Source: Monosiga brevicollis MX1 (Eukaryota > Opisthokonta > Choanoflagellata > Craspedida > Salpingoecidae). Taken from it: a stretch of 64,000 nucleotides of DNA. Below the pieces are notes generated by a model. It made no database searches. It was not told where the DNA came from and saw only the letters and a list, made by a program, of their open reading frames with translations. Positions 32,601-45,030 of the stretch are shown piece after piece. Position 1 is the stretch's first letter; every line of letters starts with the position of its first letter. The DNA lies in contig NW_001865060.1 in the NCBI RefSeq assembly GCF_000002865.3, positions 489,686-553,685 of the forward strand. The letters run 5' to 3'. The translations under genes and the position numbers were made by a program.

Positions 32601-35600
32601 ACACACACACACCTGCTTCCTTTGCTTATGGAGAAATCTCACGCCGTGCAATTGTACAACCTAAAGCACACCTCTGGTGGCCATCTTTGCTGAAGACCAC
32701 CTTGAGCAGCTGCGACTCGAGGCTGGCCCCCTGGTTCCTTTTCCAGACGCCTTCCAAGACGAAGTTACCCATACCGCGCCAAGCGTCGGGAACTATGCTA
32801 CGGTGTCGCTCCTCGATATCGACTATTCGTCTACATTGGATATGATCAAACCCATCAACTTTTGGTTGACGGGCTTGACCAGTTTTCATTTCCCCGTGCC
32901 GAACGCGATTTTGCCATTCAGCCTCATGTCCTTTGTGTCAGGAAATCCTTTCTGTCCCCCAGTAATGACCGATGATCAGCCACAAGCACCTGTTTCCCAG
33001 ACTCTGGTCGCATTTCAGATTGAGTTCCACGTGCCCTCGACCACGACACTCAATGTGGATCCCTGGGCAGGCAGCTTCATGATTGTGGCACGCCCTCCGG
33101 GCGCGAGCAGTGACACGTGCTTTCGCAACTCTTCCACGGTGGAGCTTTTGTTACATGAAGGGACAAATGACACGGCTAGCCGCTTGGTATCTCGCGCAGA
33201 ACCAGGTGGAACGACTGTGGTGACGTTTGCTGCAAATTGGACCTGGATATTGGCTCGGTTTGCTCTCACAGACTTTACCGGGGTTCGAGATTACACTTGG
33301 TTCGTGGGCTGGGCTGTGGACGCCAACCACACTATGATATCCGACTTTTTTACGGTCCCTTCTGAGCTGGTACCAACCAGCTCAAAAATGACTTCGGCTC
33401 ACATTGAAACGTCGTCCAGCCCCATCATCTCCCAAGCAGTCGACCATGGTGTGCACCGTTGATTTTAATCTCTCACCATCTCCCGATCTCAAGTCTCACA
33501 TCTTGCTGCTTCTTACTTGATAGGTGTGGAGGCCGTGGTGGGCAGCTTCTCATGGGCCTTGAGCGTGAACACGTTGTTTACGTCCATTCCAGTTTTTGGT
33601 GCCATCAACATCACGGTGACAGCCGATCTGCCCAGCATCTCCAGCAAAGTTTTCCTCAACGGTCTTTTGGCAAAGCGTGGGCCAGTCTTGATCAACGACG
33701 CCCGGCATCCTAACACAACGCAACCTTTTCTGACCATGGAAGCTGGTGCGGTGATGATCAATGTCGTGGTGAACAATGCCTTGGTCGAAGGCGTGCGCAT
33801 GTTTGGTGACCGCAGTGCCTTGCAACGATCTGTCATCGCCAACAGCCGTGGCATTGGTGTTCGGGTGATCGGAAATTCGGCGTTCCTCATCGCGCTTCAC
33901 GTCGACAAAGTCGCGCGTGAGGGCATTGTCGTAGAAGGTCGTCATTGCCTTCTAAACGCTGTCAATATCACACAGGCCAAGGAAACGGCTTTGGTGTTGA
34001 CCGGCCAAAGTAACACTGTGCAGTTACCTCGGCTGTTGAACAACGCCATGTGCTTGAACGTGACGGGTCAGCACAATATCGTGTCACAAGCTGGCGAATG
34101 CACTATGTATAGCTCGAATACGGGCGTGATAGTGAGGGGCTACAACAACTCGCTGACGCTCAGCATCATGGTCCGAGTCACCATCAACAGCATCGACTCG
34201 CTCAATCTCTCTTTGGCACCGTGCAGGAGCGATGACAGCGCTGTGTGCCGCGCCCAAGCCCGCCCATTTGTGATTGTTGGAGGATCACGCAACACTATTC
34301 GCGACTCGAGAATTGTGGATGGTTTTAATGGCTCTACAGCTTCTGTGTGGCTTGATACAGATGCCAAACTACCCGCAGTGTTGGCATGCCAGATTGAATC
34401 AGCCGTCAGCGCCCTGCACATCGAAGGAACATCAGTGACGCTTTCTAGCACTCGAGTGATGGCCAACCTCATCGACGCCACTCTCGAGCGCGGCATCGTG
34501 ATTGGCAACTCAAGTGTGGGCGTGAGACTTGAAGGAGTTCGCATCGTTGCCGCGCGCTGCTTGGAGTCCTGGGGTATGGAGGTCTCGATCGAATCTAGTC
34601 AATGTATTTTGCAAAGCTTAAGCCCGAACCCCTCAGGATCGTGTGTGGGTATCGCGCTCCTTGGCGGCACGGCGACGGTGGCACAGGATTCTTATGTTGC
34701 CTTTTCGGTCTGTCAAGGTCAAGACAGGGCCTATGGTGTGCACGTTGGCTCTTCTACACTCCAGGCGACCGTGAATGACCTTCACACTAGCACTGTCACT
34801 GGCGAATGTCCAAATGCAAATTTTCTTAGCACCAGCATCCTCGTTGATGCGCACGAGTACGGAGCCACAGCGAGGTCCTTTGCTCGTGTCAGCTCCCAGT
34901 ACACAGCGCGCTCCATGCTTTTGCTCGGACCAGCCGTCGTAACAGACAGCCAGCTGGGCAATGAGGTCATGACATTTTCTTGCGACTGGCCCAATGATCA
35001 TGTGGACGTGCGCGGTGTGCGCTCTGCATTCGGCACGGCCGTGTTGCTGAGCAACTCCTCCTTGAGCCAAGTCAGGCTGAACAATAGCGACGATGTGCAA
35101 CTACACAACCTAACGTGGATGGTGCCCTCCGCGCTATACCCACTGCTGAGTGTCAAGCATAGTCGGCGGGTGTCAATCAGCAACGCAAGCTTGGTGACTC
35201 AAATTTCAGCCGCAAGTAATTTCAGCTTGCTAAATATTGATAGCTCAACGGAGATTGTTATGCAGAACAGTAGATTCCTCGTCTCTTCCAAGAGCAGCTC
35301 AGCCAATGTCGTGCCTGCAGCGCACGTTCTCCAGATCATGGACAGCTCAGATGTGCGCTTGCTGCGCAGTCGATTGGAGGGTGATTCCGGCATCGAGGCG
35401 TGCACTCGTGTGTCTGCTGATACAGCAGGTGTGGAGTTAGTCGACAACACTTTTGTGTGCTCCGGGCCAAAGATTTTGGTCATAGACGGTCAGCGTGTAG
35501 AGATTTCGAACAACCACCTGTCAGGCGATCGGGGCGTCACGATGGGCATTGATGTTGGGTCCACTGCGCAAACGATCCAGATCGGGCGCCCAAGTGGACC

Positions 35601-38600
35601 GTTGATGATTAATCGCACGGGTTGGAATTATATTGAAGCCCTCAGCGTGGGCATGCACCTGTCCGGCTCTCACATGCGTGTGCGAGGAACCGTCTTTGCG
35701 AATTGCAACACTGGCATTATCATCAACGGTTCAGACCTGGTGGTCGGTGGCAGTGATATGATCGACCGCAACGACTTTTCAGGTGGCTACGTGGGCGTCC
35801 ACGTGATTCACACTGATGAAGCGATTATGCACAAGAACATCTTTGGTGCACCACAAGAAACGTCATGGTTTGTGCTTCGCGCCCGTGCTCTGACCCGTGT
35901 GTTTGCCTTCATTTGAGCTTAAAGCGAGACTTGCTCCTGCTCGCAAAGAGGGTGTGCCCACGTATGCGCATAAACTGACCCCCACCTCCCCCCACTCAAA
36001 AAAAAAAAAAATCGTGCCATGCGCTCCATAGGTCTGCCAACGCGACGACTCATGGCATTTGGTTCACAGATGCAACTTCTCTGATTAGCTTCGACTCAGC
36101 CCTCCTGGTGGCCAAGCCAGATTTGACGACCCTCAGCAATCTGCAGGCCTTGTCTGTTCCCAGCTTCTCGCCAGTGGCTCTCAAGTGGGCAGTTGGGTGG
36201 CCCTTCAGCGAAAGAGCTACCAATCCCATGATGACACAAGCAGAATCATTGCTCGTCGACTTGAATGGCCAGTTCTATCCCCACCTGGATGACCTCAAAC
36301 TGAGTCTACAATATTCGCGCCTACCGCCGCGCTCCACGGGAACCCTTAAAGCTACGGCTGATAACGGACGCTTGAGCATGTTCATCATGCAACTACCTAC
36401 GCCAGTAGCGCCCAGTTTGGTGGCCGCCGGCCAGTGCTTTGCGTATTTTGGTTACAATTCTGGACATTTAAGTTTTACCAACGCGGACGCTGGACCGGAT
36501 CCTGAGGCGCAGTCTTCTTCGGGCGTATTGAGCATTTCAGTTGGCTTTCCCACAAGCATAGTTGGTTTGCTAGGCGTCGAAGTGGTCAGCGTGATCTGTA
36601 ACTTTGGGGCCGTGGGCACAGCCGTAGGCTCGGCCACATATGAAGAGCTGCACAATACGACCACAGGGAGTGATGACGATGATGATATTGATGACGACGA
36701 TGCCGAAGTTGAGCCGTCTTCTTCCCCGACAGTTCGTGCTGAGCCGACAGAACCCACAAGTCCTGCGCAAACGACTGCGTCAGGCGATGCTGGTCTACGT
36801 TCTGCCAAGAGCAGTGGCGCCGGTGCGACAGCCGTTGCGGCAGGTGCCGCAGCAGGGGGCGTGCTTGTGTTGGTTTTGGTGGTGGCCCTGCTTGCTCGAT
36901 ACCGTCGAAGGCGACACCAGCTTTTGCCCACCTCGGCTGAGGCGGAACTGAGTGAGGCTGCCATCCAACGCGTACTTGGCGTGGTTACGGATGCGCCTGT
37001 TCAAACAGCCAACGACTTGCGCCAAGAAGCGCAAGGCCTGATCTTAAAGCACAAGCATATTGAAATACAACGCACTTTGGGATCAGGGCAGTTTGGCGTC
37101 GTGTTTCAGGTGGGTTTGTCTTAAAACGCCATCCCGTCTTTTCTTCGTTCTTCTTTGGCTCACTCGGCCGCATGATCCTTCTTTCAGGCACAAGTGCGGA
37201 AAAATGGGCAGCTACTGACCGCGGCCGTCAAGAAGGCCGTGGTGGGCGAGACGGAAGAGGTAGGTTCTAGCCTTCCAAGATTGACCGCAAGAAAGTATCA
37301 AGTGATTGCAACATCAAGACTCTCATTTCCTGTCTTTGTAGGTGTCGCGGCAGCTCAACATCGACTTGTTGGCAGAGGCCTACCTGCTCATGCTGGCCAA
37401 GCCGCACGATCATGTTGTTGGACTGCTGGGCTTTCATCTAGCTGGGTTAGTGCTCCCCGCCCCAACTCGTTGAGACGCATTATTGCGTTCACCATCTCAC
37501 GTGCGACACTCTGCCCCGTGTATACTCGTGTGTATACCGCGGGTTCCTAGATCATCCGTCTTGGTTGCCCTCGACTTTGCCAAAGGCGGCGACCTGGAGT
37601 CATATTTAGCCTCCTTGGCTGCTCGAGACGCTCAGGTTCGCTTTGAATCAACTGTTATGGTGTGGTATGCGTTGATTCCAATAATGAATGCCTTGAGCTC
37701 ATAAGCAAGACACGTTTTGCAGGAGCCGTGGCCATGGAAGCTGGCTGCAATCGCCCAGATTGCTTCTGGTCTGGCGCACCTTCACGCTGTTGGCATTGTG
37801 CATCGGGTAAGCCGATGGTTTGGCCAAGCACAAACAACGCCCAAAATAGATAAGAAAGGCAATAAAAGGAACGCTCGCGCAACTTGGACGGCGTCAATGA
37901 CTGTTGGTCATATGTCGTACATAGGATGTGGCGACCCGCAATGTTTTGCTCAAGAGTAGCAAGCCTTTGCACCTGGTCTTGACAGACCTTGGTCTTGCTC
38001 GTGCCATCAACGAGTCAATTTACTACAAGCAAACTTCCAAAACGGCAGTGCCGTTCCCATGGATGAGCCCAGAGTCGCTCATTAATCGCCGTTCCTCACC
38101 AGCGTCGGATGTGTGGTACGCTATGTCGGCTCAGCGTACGCCGTGTCACCGCGTACCCCCACTGCTTCTCACAATCGACGTGCTTGCCGAACAGGAGCCT
38201 GGGTGTCACGGCCTGGGAGATTTGCTCTAATGGTGCGCGCCCTTGGGGTGGCATGGAGCCACAAGACATTGTGCTTGCCGTTCACCGTGGCCAGCGCCTG
38301 GCCATTTCCAACAACTGGCCTGAGCAGATCCAAAGGTACTTTGCTGTGCCTTTTTTGCTATGGTGCCAACAGCAAGGTCATGATTAGTCAGCTTGGACAT
38401 GTCCCATCTCACACTTGCATGGTCTTGGCAGCCTGCTTCGTTCTTCTTGGGAGCTTGACACGAATCTACGTCCCTCAGCCCGAGACTATGTTTCCAAGTT
38501 ACCCGCTGTTGGGCGCACGTTCTCACTTGCATGGCAAGATGATCAATTACATTCGGTAAGCGGTTGTGGGTTCTTTGTTATTGCTTGATTGTTTTTGTGG

Positions 38601-38665
38601 CTCTTCACCTCCTTCTAACCATTACATGGCGACGCATGGGTGGCTGTTAGGAAACGGCGCTGTAA
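29659..38665 (+). CDS. Receptor tyrosine kinase with duplicated parallel beta-helix ectodomain
   Basis: Thirteen exons: 29659-29818, 29983-32527, 32667-33448, 33524-35867, 36032-37109, 37188-37259, 37342-37445, 37551-37635, 37723-37806, 37925-38115, 38195-38335, 38432-38555, 38651-38665 (2574 aa). The signal peptide (ISLLLLLLLCSSRAQA) is followed by two long units of short V/I/N-rich repeats typical of right-handed parallel beta-helices, with many N-x-S/T sites. One transmembrane helix lies near residues 2209-2231 (GGVLVLVLVVALLARYRRRR), preceded by an acidic Asp run. The tyrosine kinase domain (about 2286-2560) has GSGQFG, AAVKK, a C-helix Glu (LLAEAYLLML), HRDVATRN split over exons 9/10, DLG in place of DFG, and PFPWMSPES. 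All catalytic residues are present, so it should be active. The last exon is only 15 nt and gives the C-terminus ETAL, a class I PDZ-ligand form. Ligand unknown. Metazoan RTKs do not carry this ectodomain as far as I know. Confidence 0.92.
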
Positions 38666-38874
38666 GTCCTGTGACGTTGAACTCGCACAAGCCAAGAAAG
38701 AACGATCTTAAATCCAAATTTATTCACGTCAATTTTAGTTTTGCCTCCTTTTTGGGATTCTCACGTGAAGGTGGCAGGGATTTATCAAAACATATTGCCG
38801 GCCCGCGGCGGCGCTCACGGGAGCGCAGGAGAGTGGCACTGTTGATGTTTGGAAGAAGCCACGTTTGCTCCAGT
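38666..38874. other. Short convergent intergenic spacer
   Basis: 209 bp between the stop codons of two convergent genes, the receptor kinase (plus) and the P2C ATPase (minus). Both 3' UTRs must overlap or be very short. Confidence 0.8.
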
Positions 38875-41800
38875 TCACCAGTTGACTGCGTGGGTGCAGC
38901 GATTCTCAGGCTTGTTGCGAGCCATATACGCTCGCGTCTCGTTGTAAATGGTTAGGATGACCCCCACGACGATTGGGGGAACCCAGCCCTGCTCGCCGAC
39001 GGGCGCCGCCCCTAGAAAGTCGTTGAGGCCGGGAACGTAAACGAATAGGATGGCCAAACTGGTGGTCAGAGCGAGGGCAAAGTAGGTGATGGAGTTATCC
39101 CAGCTGTGTTTGAAGATGGACGTCTTGATTGAGCGCAAGTTGAGAAGGTGAAACAACTGGCCAATGACAAGCGTCAAATACCAAGCGGCACGAGCTCGTT
39201 GCAAGATGGTGTCCTGGCGATCGGGGCCAATGCCTTCAAAGTCATCGTCGCCCTCGGCAAAGTCATCGTCTTCAAACACCAAATCAGAGAGGCTCAAGCC
39301 ATTGCTCCAGAAGACCCAGCTGTAGGCCAAAAAGCACCCAATCGACAATATCACACCAGCCTGGAGATATGCATAGATAAGCAGCTTGGCAGATACGAGG
39401 CGGTCAGTTGCAATGTTGCGCGGCGGGCGAAGCATGATGTCACGCTCCGCTGGTTCATAGGCCAAGGAAATGGCCGGCGCCAGCTCGGTAAAGAGATCGA
39501 TCGAGAGAATTTGTAGCGTGGTGAGACCCGCAGGTAGACCCAGAGCCAAGGTGAGCAGCACGGGCAGGATCTCCGGCAACAGATGGGCCAGCGTGTAGGC
39601 GATGGTTTTCTTGAGGTTGTCAAAGACCAGACGACCCTCTTCGATTGCGCGAACAATTGAGGCAAAATTGTCATCCATGAGCACCACATCAGCAGCTTCT
39701 TTGGCCACCTCCGAACCCTGGATGCCCATGGCTACGCCGATATCTGCTTGCTTAAGCGCCGGGGCGTCATTAACGCCGTCTCTGTATGCGAGAAAATTGT
39801 GGCACATCAAATAAGAATGAGGACAGTTGGTGATCATTGGCCGGCCGTAAAGAGGGCTAGCATGGCTTGGCTGGTGGGTCCCAAACGGCATCTCTTACCC
39901 CGTGACAGCAACGACTTGTCCAAATTCCTTGCACTTGCGAACGATGTAGAGTTTGTCTTGAGGAGTAGTGCGAGCAAAAACTGTGCCCATGTCACGGCTG
40001 AGAATGAGGCGCCAGTCCTCGGCCGTCAGTTTGGAGACATCAGGTCCCTTGATGACGCGAAGTCGATTGGGGTTGATGCTGTCCTGGGCCGGACTGACAC
40101 CTTCAGAAGAGTCTGACTCTCGCTTCGCCGCCCGCTTTGGCAAAATACCCACCTGCGATGGTGATCCGCCACAATCCGGGTATCAACAAGAATTGAGACG
40201 AGACAGCTACCCCCCTGATGATCCACCTGACCCCCGTGCGCGTGTGAGCTGGTTTCGCACCTGTATTGCAATCGCCTCTGCCGTCAAAGGGTGGTCGCCT
40301 GTGACCATGAAGACCTTGACGCTCGCCTAGCAATCGCAAGTGACGATGTGAGCACACCCCTCCTTGATTGGCCCAAACAAGCTCGTGCAAAAGACAAAGT
40401 GGGGGGCTAGATTCCAACCAAACGCAGATCAAGCACGTACCGTGTGGCAAGCCTCGATGGCATCGCGTACGCCCTCTTTGGGCGGGTCCATGATAGCCGA
40501 TAGCCCCACAAAGTGCAAGTCTCTGTGAAACAAGGAAGCGCGGAGTCAGGGGTTAGCAGTGGCAAGGTGCAAGCACCTGAGCAACTCAAGGAGGCAGCAC
40601 GTTAGAGGCTCGGGTTTGACGGTTTTCACGCACGAGGTGGGAAAATTATTCGCCTCTTCGTTGAACTTGACGTCATCTGAGGCTTGAAAGTGCTTATAGG
40701 CAAAGCCAAGCACACGACGGCCCGACGCTCCAAAGCGATTGTAGGCAGACATGAACGCATCCTTAAAGTCCTCGTCAATTTGGCGCGTTTGGCCGCGAAA
40801 GAGGTAGGTGCTGCATTTGCTGAGCATAATCTCCGGGGCTCCCTTCATGAGCACCGTGTATCCGTCTTCCGTAGGCTGCTTGACAATGACAAGGTGCCAC
40901 TTGTTGCGAGAATTGAAGGGGATTTCGAACACAACGTTGTTGGCATCGCGCACGCGCTGAATCGAGCGCAGACCGTTGCAAAAGCGCAGCAAAGCCACCT
41001 CGCTGGGGCTGCCAAAGTACTGATCCTCCTGCCCCCCAAACTCTGTGCGGCTGTGATGACCAGCGGCATTGGAGGCATGGCGCGACTGGCCCCCGCTGGC
41101 GTGGCTGCCTGAGCGTTGGTAGCGTGGATCAGATGCAGACGGGTAGTGCGAAGAGGAATCATGACTCAAGGGGTGCGAGCCAAGCATGGGTTGGTTGTTG
41201 GAGGCCGAATCCTCTGCTCGCTCGATAAAGGCTTTGTTGCACACGGAGCTGACAAGGTGGAACATGTCAAATGTATTGGGCACGTTGGCGTCTGATCCTT
41301 GGTTTGCTGTGGATCTGCACATGACGAGCACGCAGGGAAGTAAGCCAGCATGTGAGGACAAGGCGCTGCCACCCTAAACAGGAAGCACAGAGGGTTCGAT
41401 CGTCGCATACTTGGAGCGTTTCCGATCGAGCAATTCGGAAAATTCTTGCCAAAAGAAATCGCGGTCCAACCAGAGCTCAGTGACGGTCATTTCATTCTAT
41501 TTTCAACAGTCAGCACAATCAGTTGGTTGCGACGGAGTCTAACCCGTCGACGCTGTGGCTCTGTCGGATTGCATGCAGCCTACCTTGGTCAGTGTGCCAG
41601 TCTTGTCGCTGCAAATGACAGTGGCGGCTCCCAGGGTCTCAACATAGTTGAGTTTCTTGACGAAGATGTTACGGCTAGCCAAGCGCTTGGTGGCGATGGT
41701 CAAGAGGGACGTCACAGTGGCGGGCAGACCCTGTGGTACGTTGGCCACGATGATGACAATGAAGCCAGAAACGAAGGTCGACAAGACGTCTGCGGCAAGG

Positions 41801-44800
41801 AACAGCAGGGGAGAGATGAACATTAAGAGAAGAGTGGTGGGCTTGTCCAGTCACAATGCTGTAGAGTTCGTACCATCGCCCTCCTTGCGGCCAAGGCCAA
41901 TGGCGAAGAAGACCGTGGCCATTGCAATAGCAAGGTAGGCAATGAAGCGCACAAACAAGTTCACCTCCCGCTCGAGCGTGGTCAGGCCAGTCTCTGTGCG
42001 CGATGTGAGACCAGCGATACGGCCAATGAAGGTCTCATCACCAGTGGCCACAACCACTCCGACACCTAGTGCCCGAAGGTGATAACACAGTGAGAATGCA
42101 TCGCCTGGCAATTGTGTGGAACGGCGCGCTGCCAGCTCAATCGAATGAATCAAGCCTTCGTTCCCATGTTTGTTGTTTGTTTGTTTGTTTTTTCGTCTGG
42201 GGGAGGGGGGGGTTCCAACGCTGCAAGACCTACCGCTGCCTTGCGTGACCAAGGTACCGTTGAAGGCAATGCAAGAGGCCTCTGTCACAATGGTGTCTGT
42301 TGGCTCGGCCTCTTCGGAACGTGAAACGGGCTCTGACTCGCCCGTCAAGGCAGCCTGCTCCACCTTGAGGTCTGACACCTCGAGCAGACGCAAGTCGGCG
42401 GGAATCTTTGGCAAAGGAGGGGGCGATAAAGCAGAGGCTAAGCACCCCAGGGGGAAGGAAAGGCTGGCAGGGCACGAGAAGACGGAGCAAGGTGGCCACG
42501 CGAAGCGGCTGGTGCAGGTAGTCTGACCTTGTCGCCCTCTGAGATGAGCACGATGTCTCCCACAACCAGGTCTGAGGTCGCTATGTTAGCTTCTTTGCCA
42601 TCACGGATCACATTGCTCTTGGTCGGGATGAATGCCTGCTCAGGATGGGAAAACATGCAGGTGGACGCCGTGAGCAGCACGAAATGGTGTCTCGGAGCCA
42701 ATCATGACCCTTATAGCCACACGGACCGTAAAAGCGTCCTGTAGCCGAGCGGTCTTGCGCTCCTGTAGGAAGGAGAGGAAGGTCTGCAGAAAAATGATCA
42801 CAAACAACACAATTGCCACATAGAGGTTGTCTTGCAGGTCGGTGTCAATGGCGAAGGTAATGAGGCAAAGGAGGGCGGCTATGAGGAGGAGAATGTTGAA
42901 GAGGTTGTTGTACTAGAGTCGACAAGGGCCATTGCCACAAAGGAAAGTTTGCGAGAGTGCAACGGGGTACAAACATTCGTAAGAAGTGCGTGCTGACAGC
43001 ATAGGGTGGGATGTTAAGGCTTCAAGAATGCGTGCGCAGTGATACAAGCAAACCTGGCGCCAGTAGAGCGTGCACATTGACACGCGCTTGGGTGGGGTGA
43101 GACGGTTGGGGCCATTTTGTTCGAGCAATTCCTTGGCTCGGGCAGTACTCAAGCCTGACAAGAGCCACAAAGATGAGCATGTTGGTCAAACACATATGCA
43201 ATGATTCAAACGACCAAAGCTTTTGGAATAGATGCTCCAGGGGTGCAATGTGAGGCATACCTTTTGAGCCGCTTGGCTTATTGGGGGAGATGTTCGAATC
43301 CTTGAATTTGTTCGCCACCTCCTCGGAGCTCATGGTGTGCTCCTCAATGACGGAGTGCTGAGGTTTAGAGGGCATGACGAATGATGATTTGCCCACACGT
43401 GTTTGTGAGGTGGGCAGAGGGATGATGGAGTCAAGGAAGAAAAAGAAAAATGCCAGTCGCTCGATCAAATGATCGAAACTTGACAGTGCCAGCCGAACAG
43501 AAGCGAGACGGCGAGATTAGCCGGGGGTGGGAGGGAGTACAGACTCGTTAACCGACTTTACCTTGGCTTCATCTTCAATGGCTTCTTCCTTATCTTCATC
43601 CTTCTTACGCTTGCCTTTGCCTTTGCTGGCATGTCGTTTATCTTTGCTGGGGCTGTTCGGTTCAGGACTACTGCTCACCCCTTCATCATAGCTGGCCTGC
43701 GGGGGCGACAGATAGGAGAATGAGAAGAACGATCCCCACGGCTAACAGTGATGAACCCATGCACAATGTGTATGTGCATCATGAATGAGTCGGAAAGTTG
43801 TGTGTGTCATGTGGAAAGCTGATGGGATCAGCGCTGGTGTGGGGCATGAAGGGAGGGACAGCGATGGTCGCAGGAGTGGGCTACACGACAGCAGTGTTGA
43901 TGCATCAGCATGGGGGGAAACCGAGCCATCCAACAAAAACGAACTGAAAGAATCAAGCCAAGTTGGAAAGGACAACACTGGTTGATAATGTAGCATCGAA
44001 AGCCGGGACGGCAAGGAGAGAGAAGCCACAAGGGAAGAAACAGGACATCTCTGATTCGCATTGAAAACACGGAATGTTGATGGACAAGGCAAAGAGTGGA
44101 AGTCATGCATCAGCTGCACCGACGAGTGCACAGGCGACAGCATGTCCGTGCCTCACGTCAGCGCTTGGAGCCTGTGTTGGTTGCGCGTGGGCTTTTCGGC
44201 CTACCTGGCTGGGGCTGGGGCTGGCACCCGTGCGCTTGGCGGGCGAGGAGATTTGACCGCTGATGATGTCAGCTGTGCTGCCGTTGGCATTGCTCACGTC
44301 GTCCAAATCAATCGGCTGTAGCCGCGAACCAGCATGTCCATCATCTTCGACCACGGGTTGAATATCCTGCACACCTGTACTCTCCTGACCCGGGCTCTGG
44401 ACCGCCAAAGTCCGCGACATGGAGTCGACGGATGACTCTACCATAGATAGCAAAGCAGGTGTAATCATTGTTATGGAAGCAAAAAAATCATCATCATCTT
44501 TGCATGTCAGCACTTTTTTCTTCCTTTTTTTCCTTTTTTCTGCTCTGTGTGTGTGCTTGTGTGAGTGTGTGTGTGTGTGACTGTGAAGAATGGGTCGGTC
44601 ACGCGCGGGCGAGGGGTGGGGGTGTTGCGGAGGTGCGGAATCTCGAGCGCGCAAGATACACATGCGCAGAAGAGGTGAGCCCATCACGATGAGGCGAGGG
44701 ACTCAAGGCGTTGGAGCAACAAGGGGACAAATGCTGACTGGTTGAACACACGAGTTTCGCGATGCAGAATGGTTTGGAGTGCTTGTCCGGCAGCACATCC

Positions 44801-45030
44801 ACTGTGCCACCAGTATCACCATGACTGATCCGACAGCACAGCACAAGACAGCCCGACACAACGCAGCGAGATACTAGGCTTGACTGAGCAGGTGGAGGAG
44901 GGCTCCCTTATTTTTCTGGCTGACGCTTTCGAAGCCAAAGGCAGCGAGACCTACCGTGGCCAGTGGCCAGCTTGTAGCTGGATGTGCGGTCGATGGGCGC
45001 ATTGTCCGAAGCATCGAGCTGGTAGTCCAT
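38875..45030 (-). CDS. ATP1A-like: P2C-type cation ATPase, Na,K-ATPase alpha-like
   Basis: Sixteen exons: 45030-44955, 44437-44205, 43696-43562, 43357-43261, 43154-43054, 42912-42727, 42635-42528, 42405-42234, 42065-41874, 41789-41584, 41496-41411, 41314-40577, 40522-40441, 40326-40261, 40152-39899, 39781-38875 (1212 aa). P-type marks are intact: [18 protein letters not shown] with the phosphorylated Asp, [28 protein letters not shown]. Type IIC marks: LTPPKR near the N-terminus, [39 protein letters not shown]. The family pumps Na+ out and K+ (or H+) across the plasma membrane. Odd features: a disordered ~150-residue N-terminal extension before the usual Lys-rich segment, a Ser/His-rich insertion of about 60 residues in the nucleotide-binding domain, and altered cation-site residues (see findings). 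No beta subunit gene is in the window. Confidence 0.93.

Noticed and set aside
29983-35867. Receptor beta-helix exons as a bacterial adhesin or phage tail-spike capture
   Set aside because: Codon use and GC match neighbours, the units are flanked by host-type introns in consistent phases and read straight into the TM and kinase; no direct sign of transfer.
38875-45030. First read as a plasma-membrane Ca2+-ATPase
   Set aside because: [25 protein letters not shown] and the Lys-rich N-terminus are type IIC (Na,K/H,K) marks, and no calmodulin-binding tail is present.
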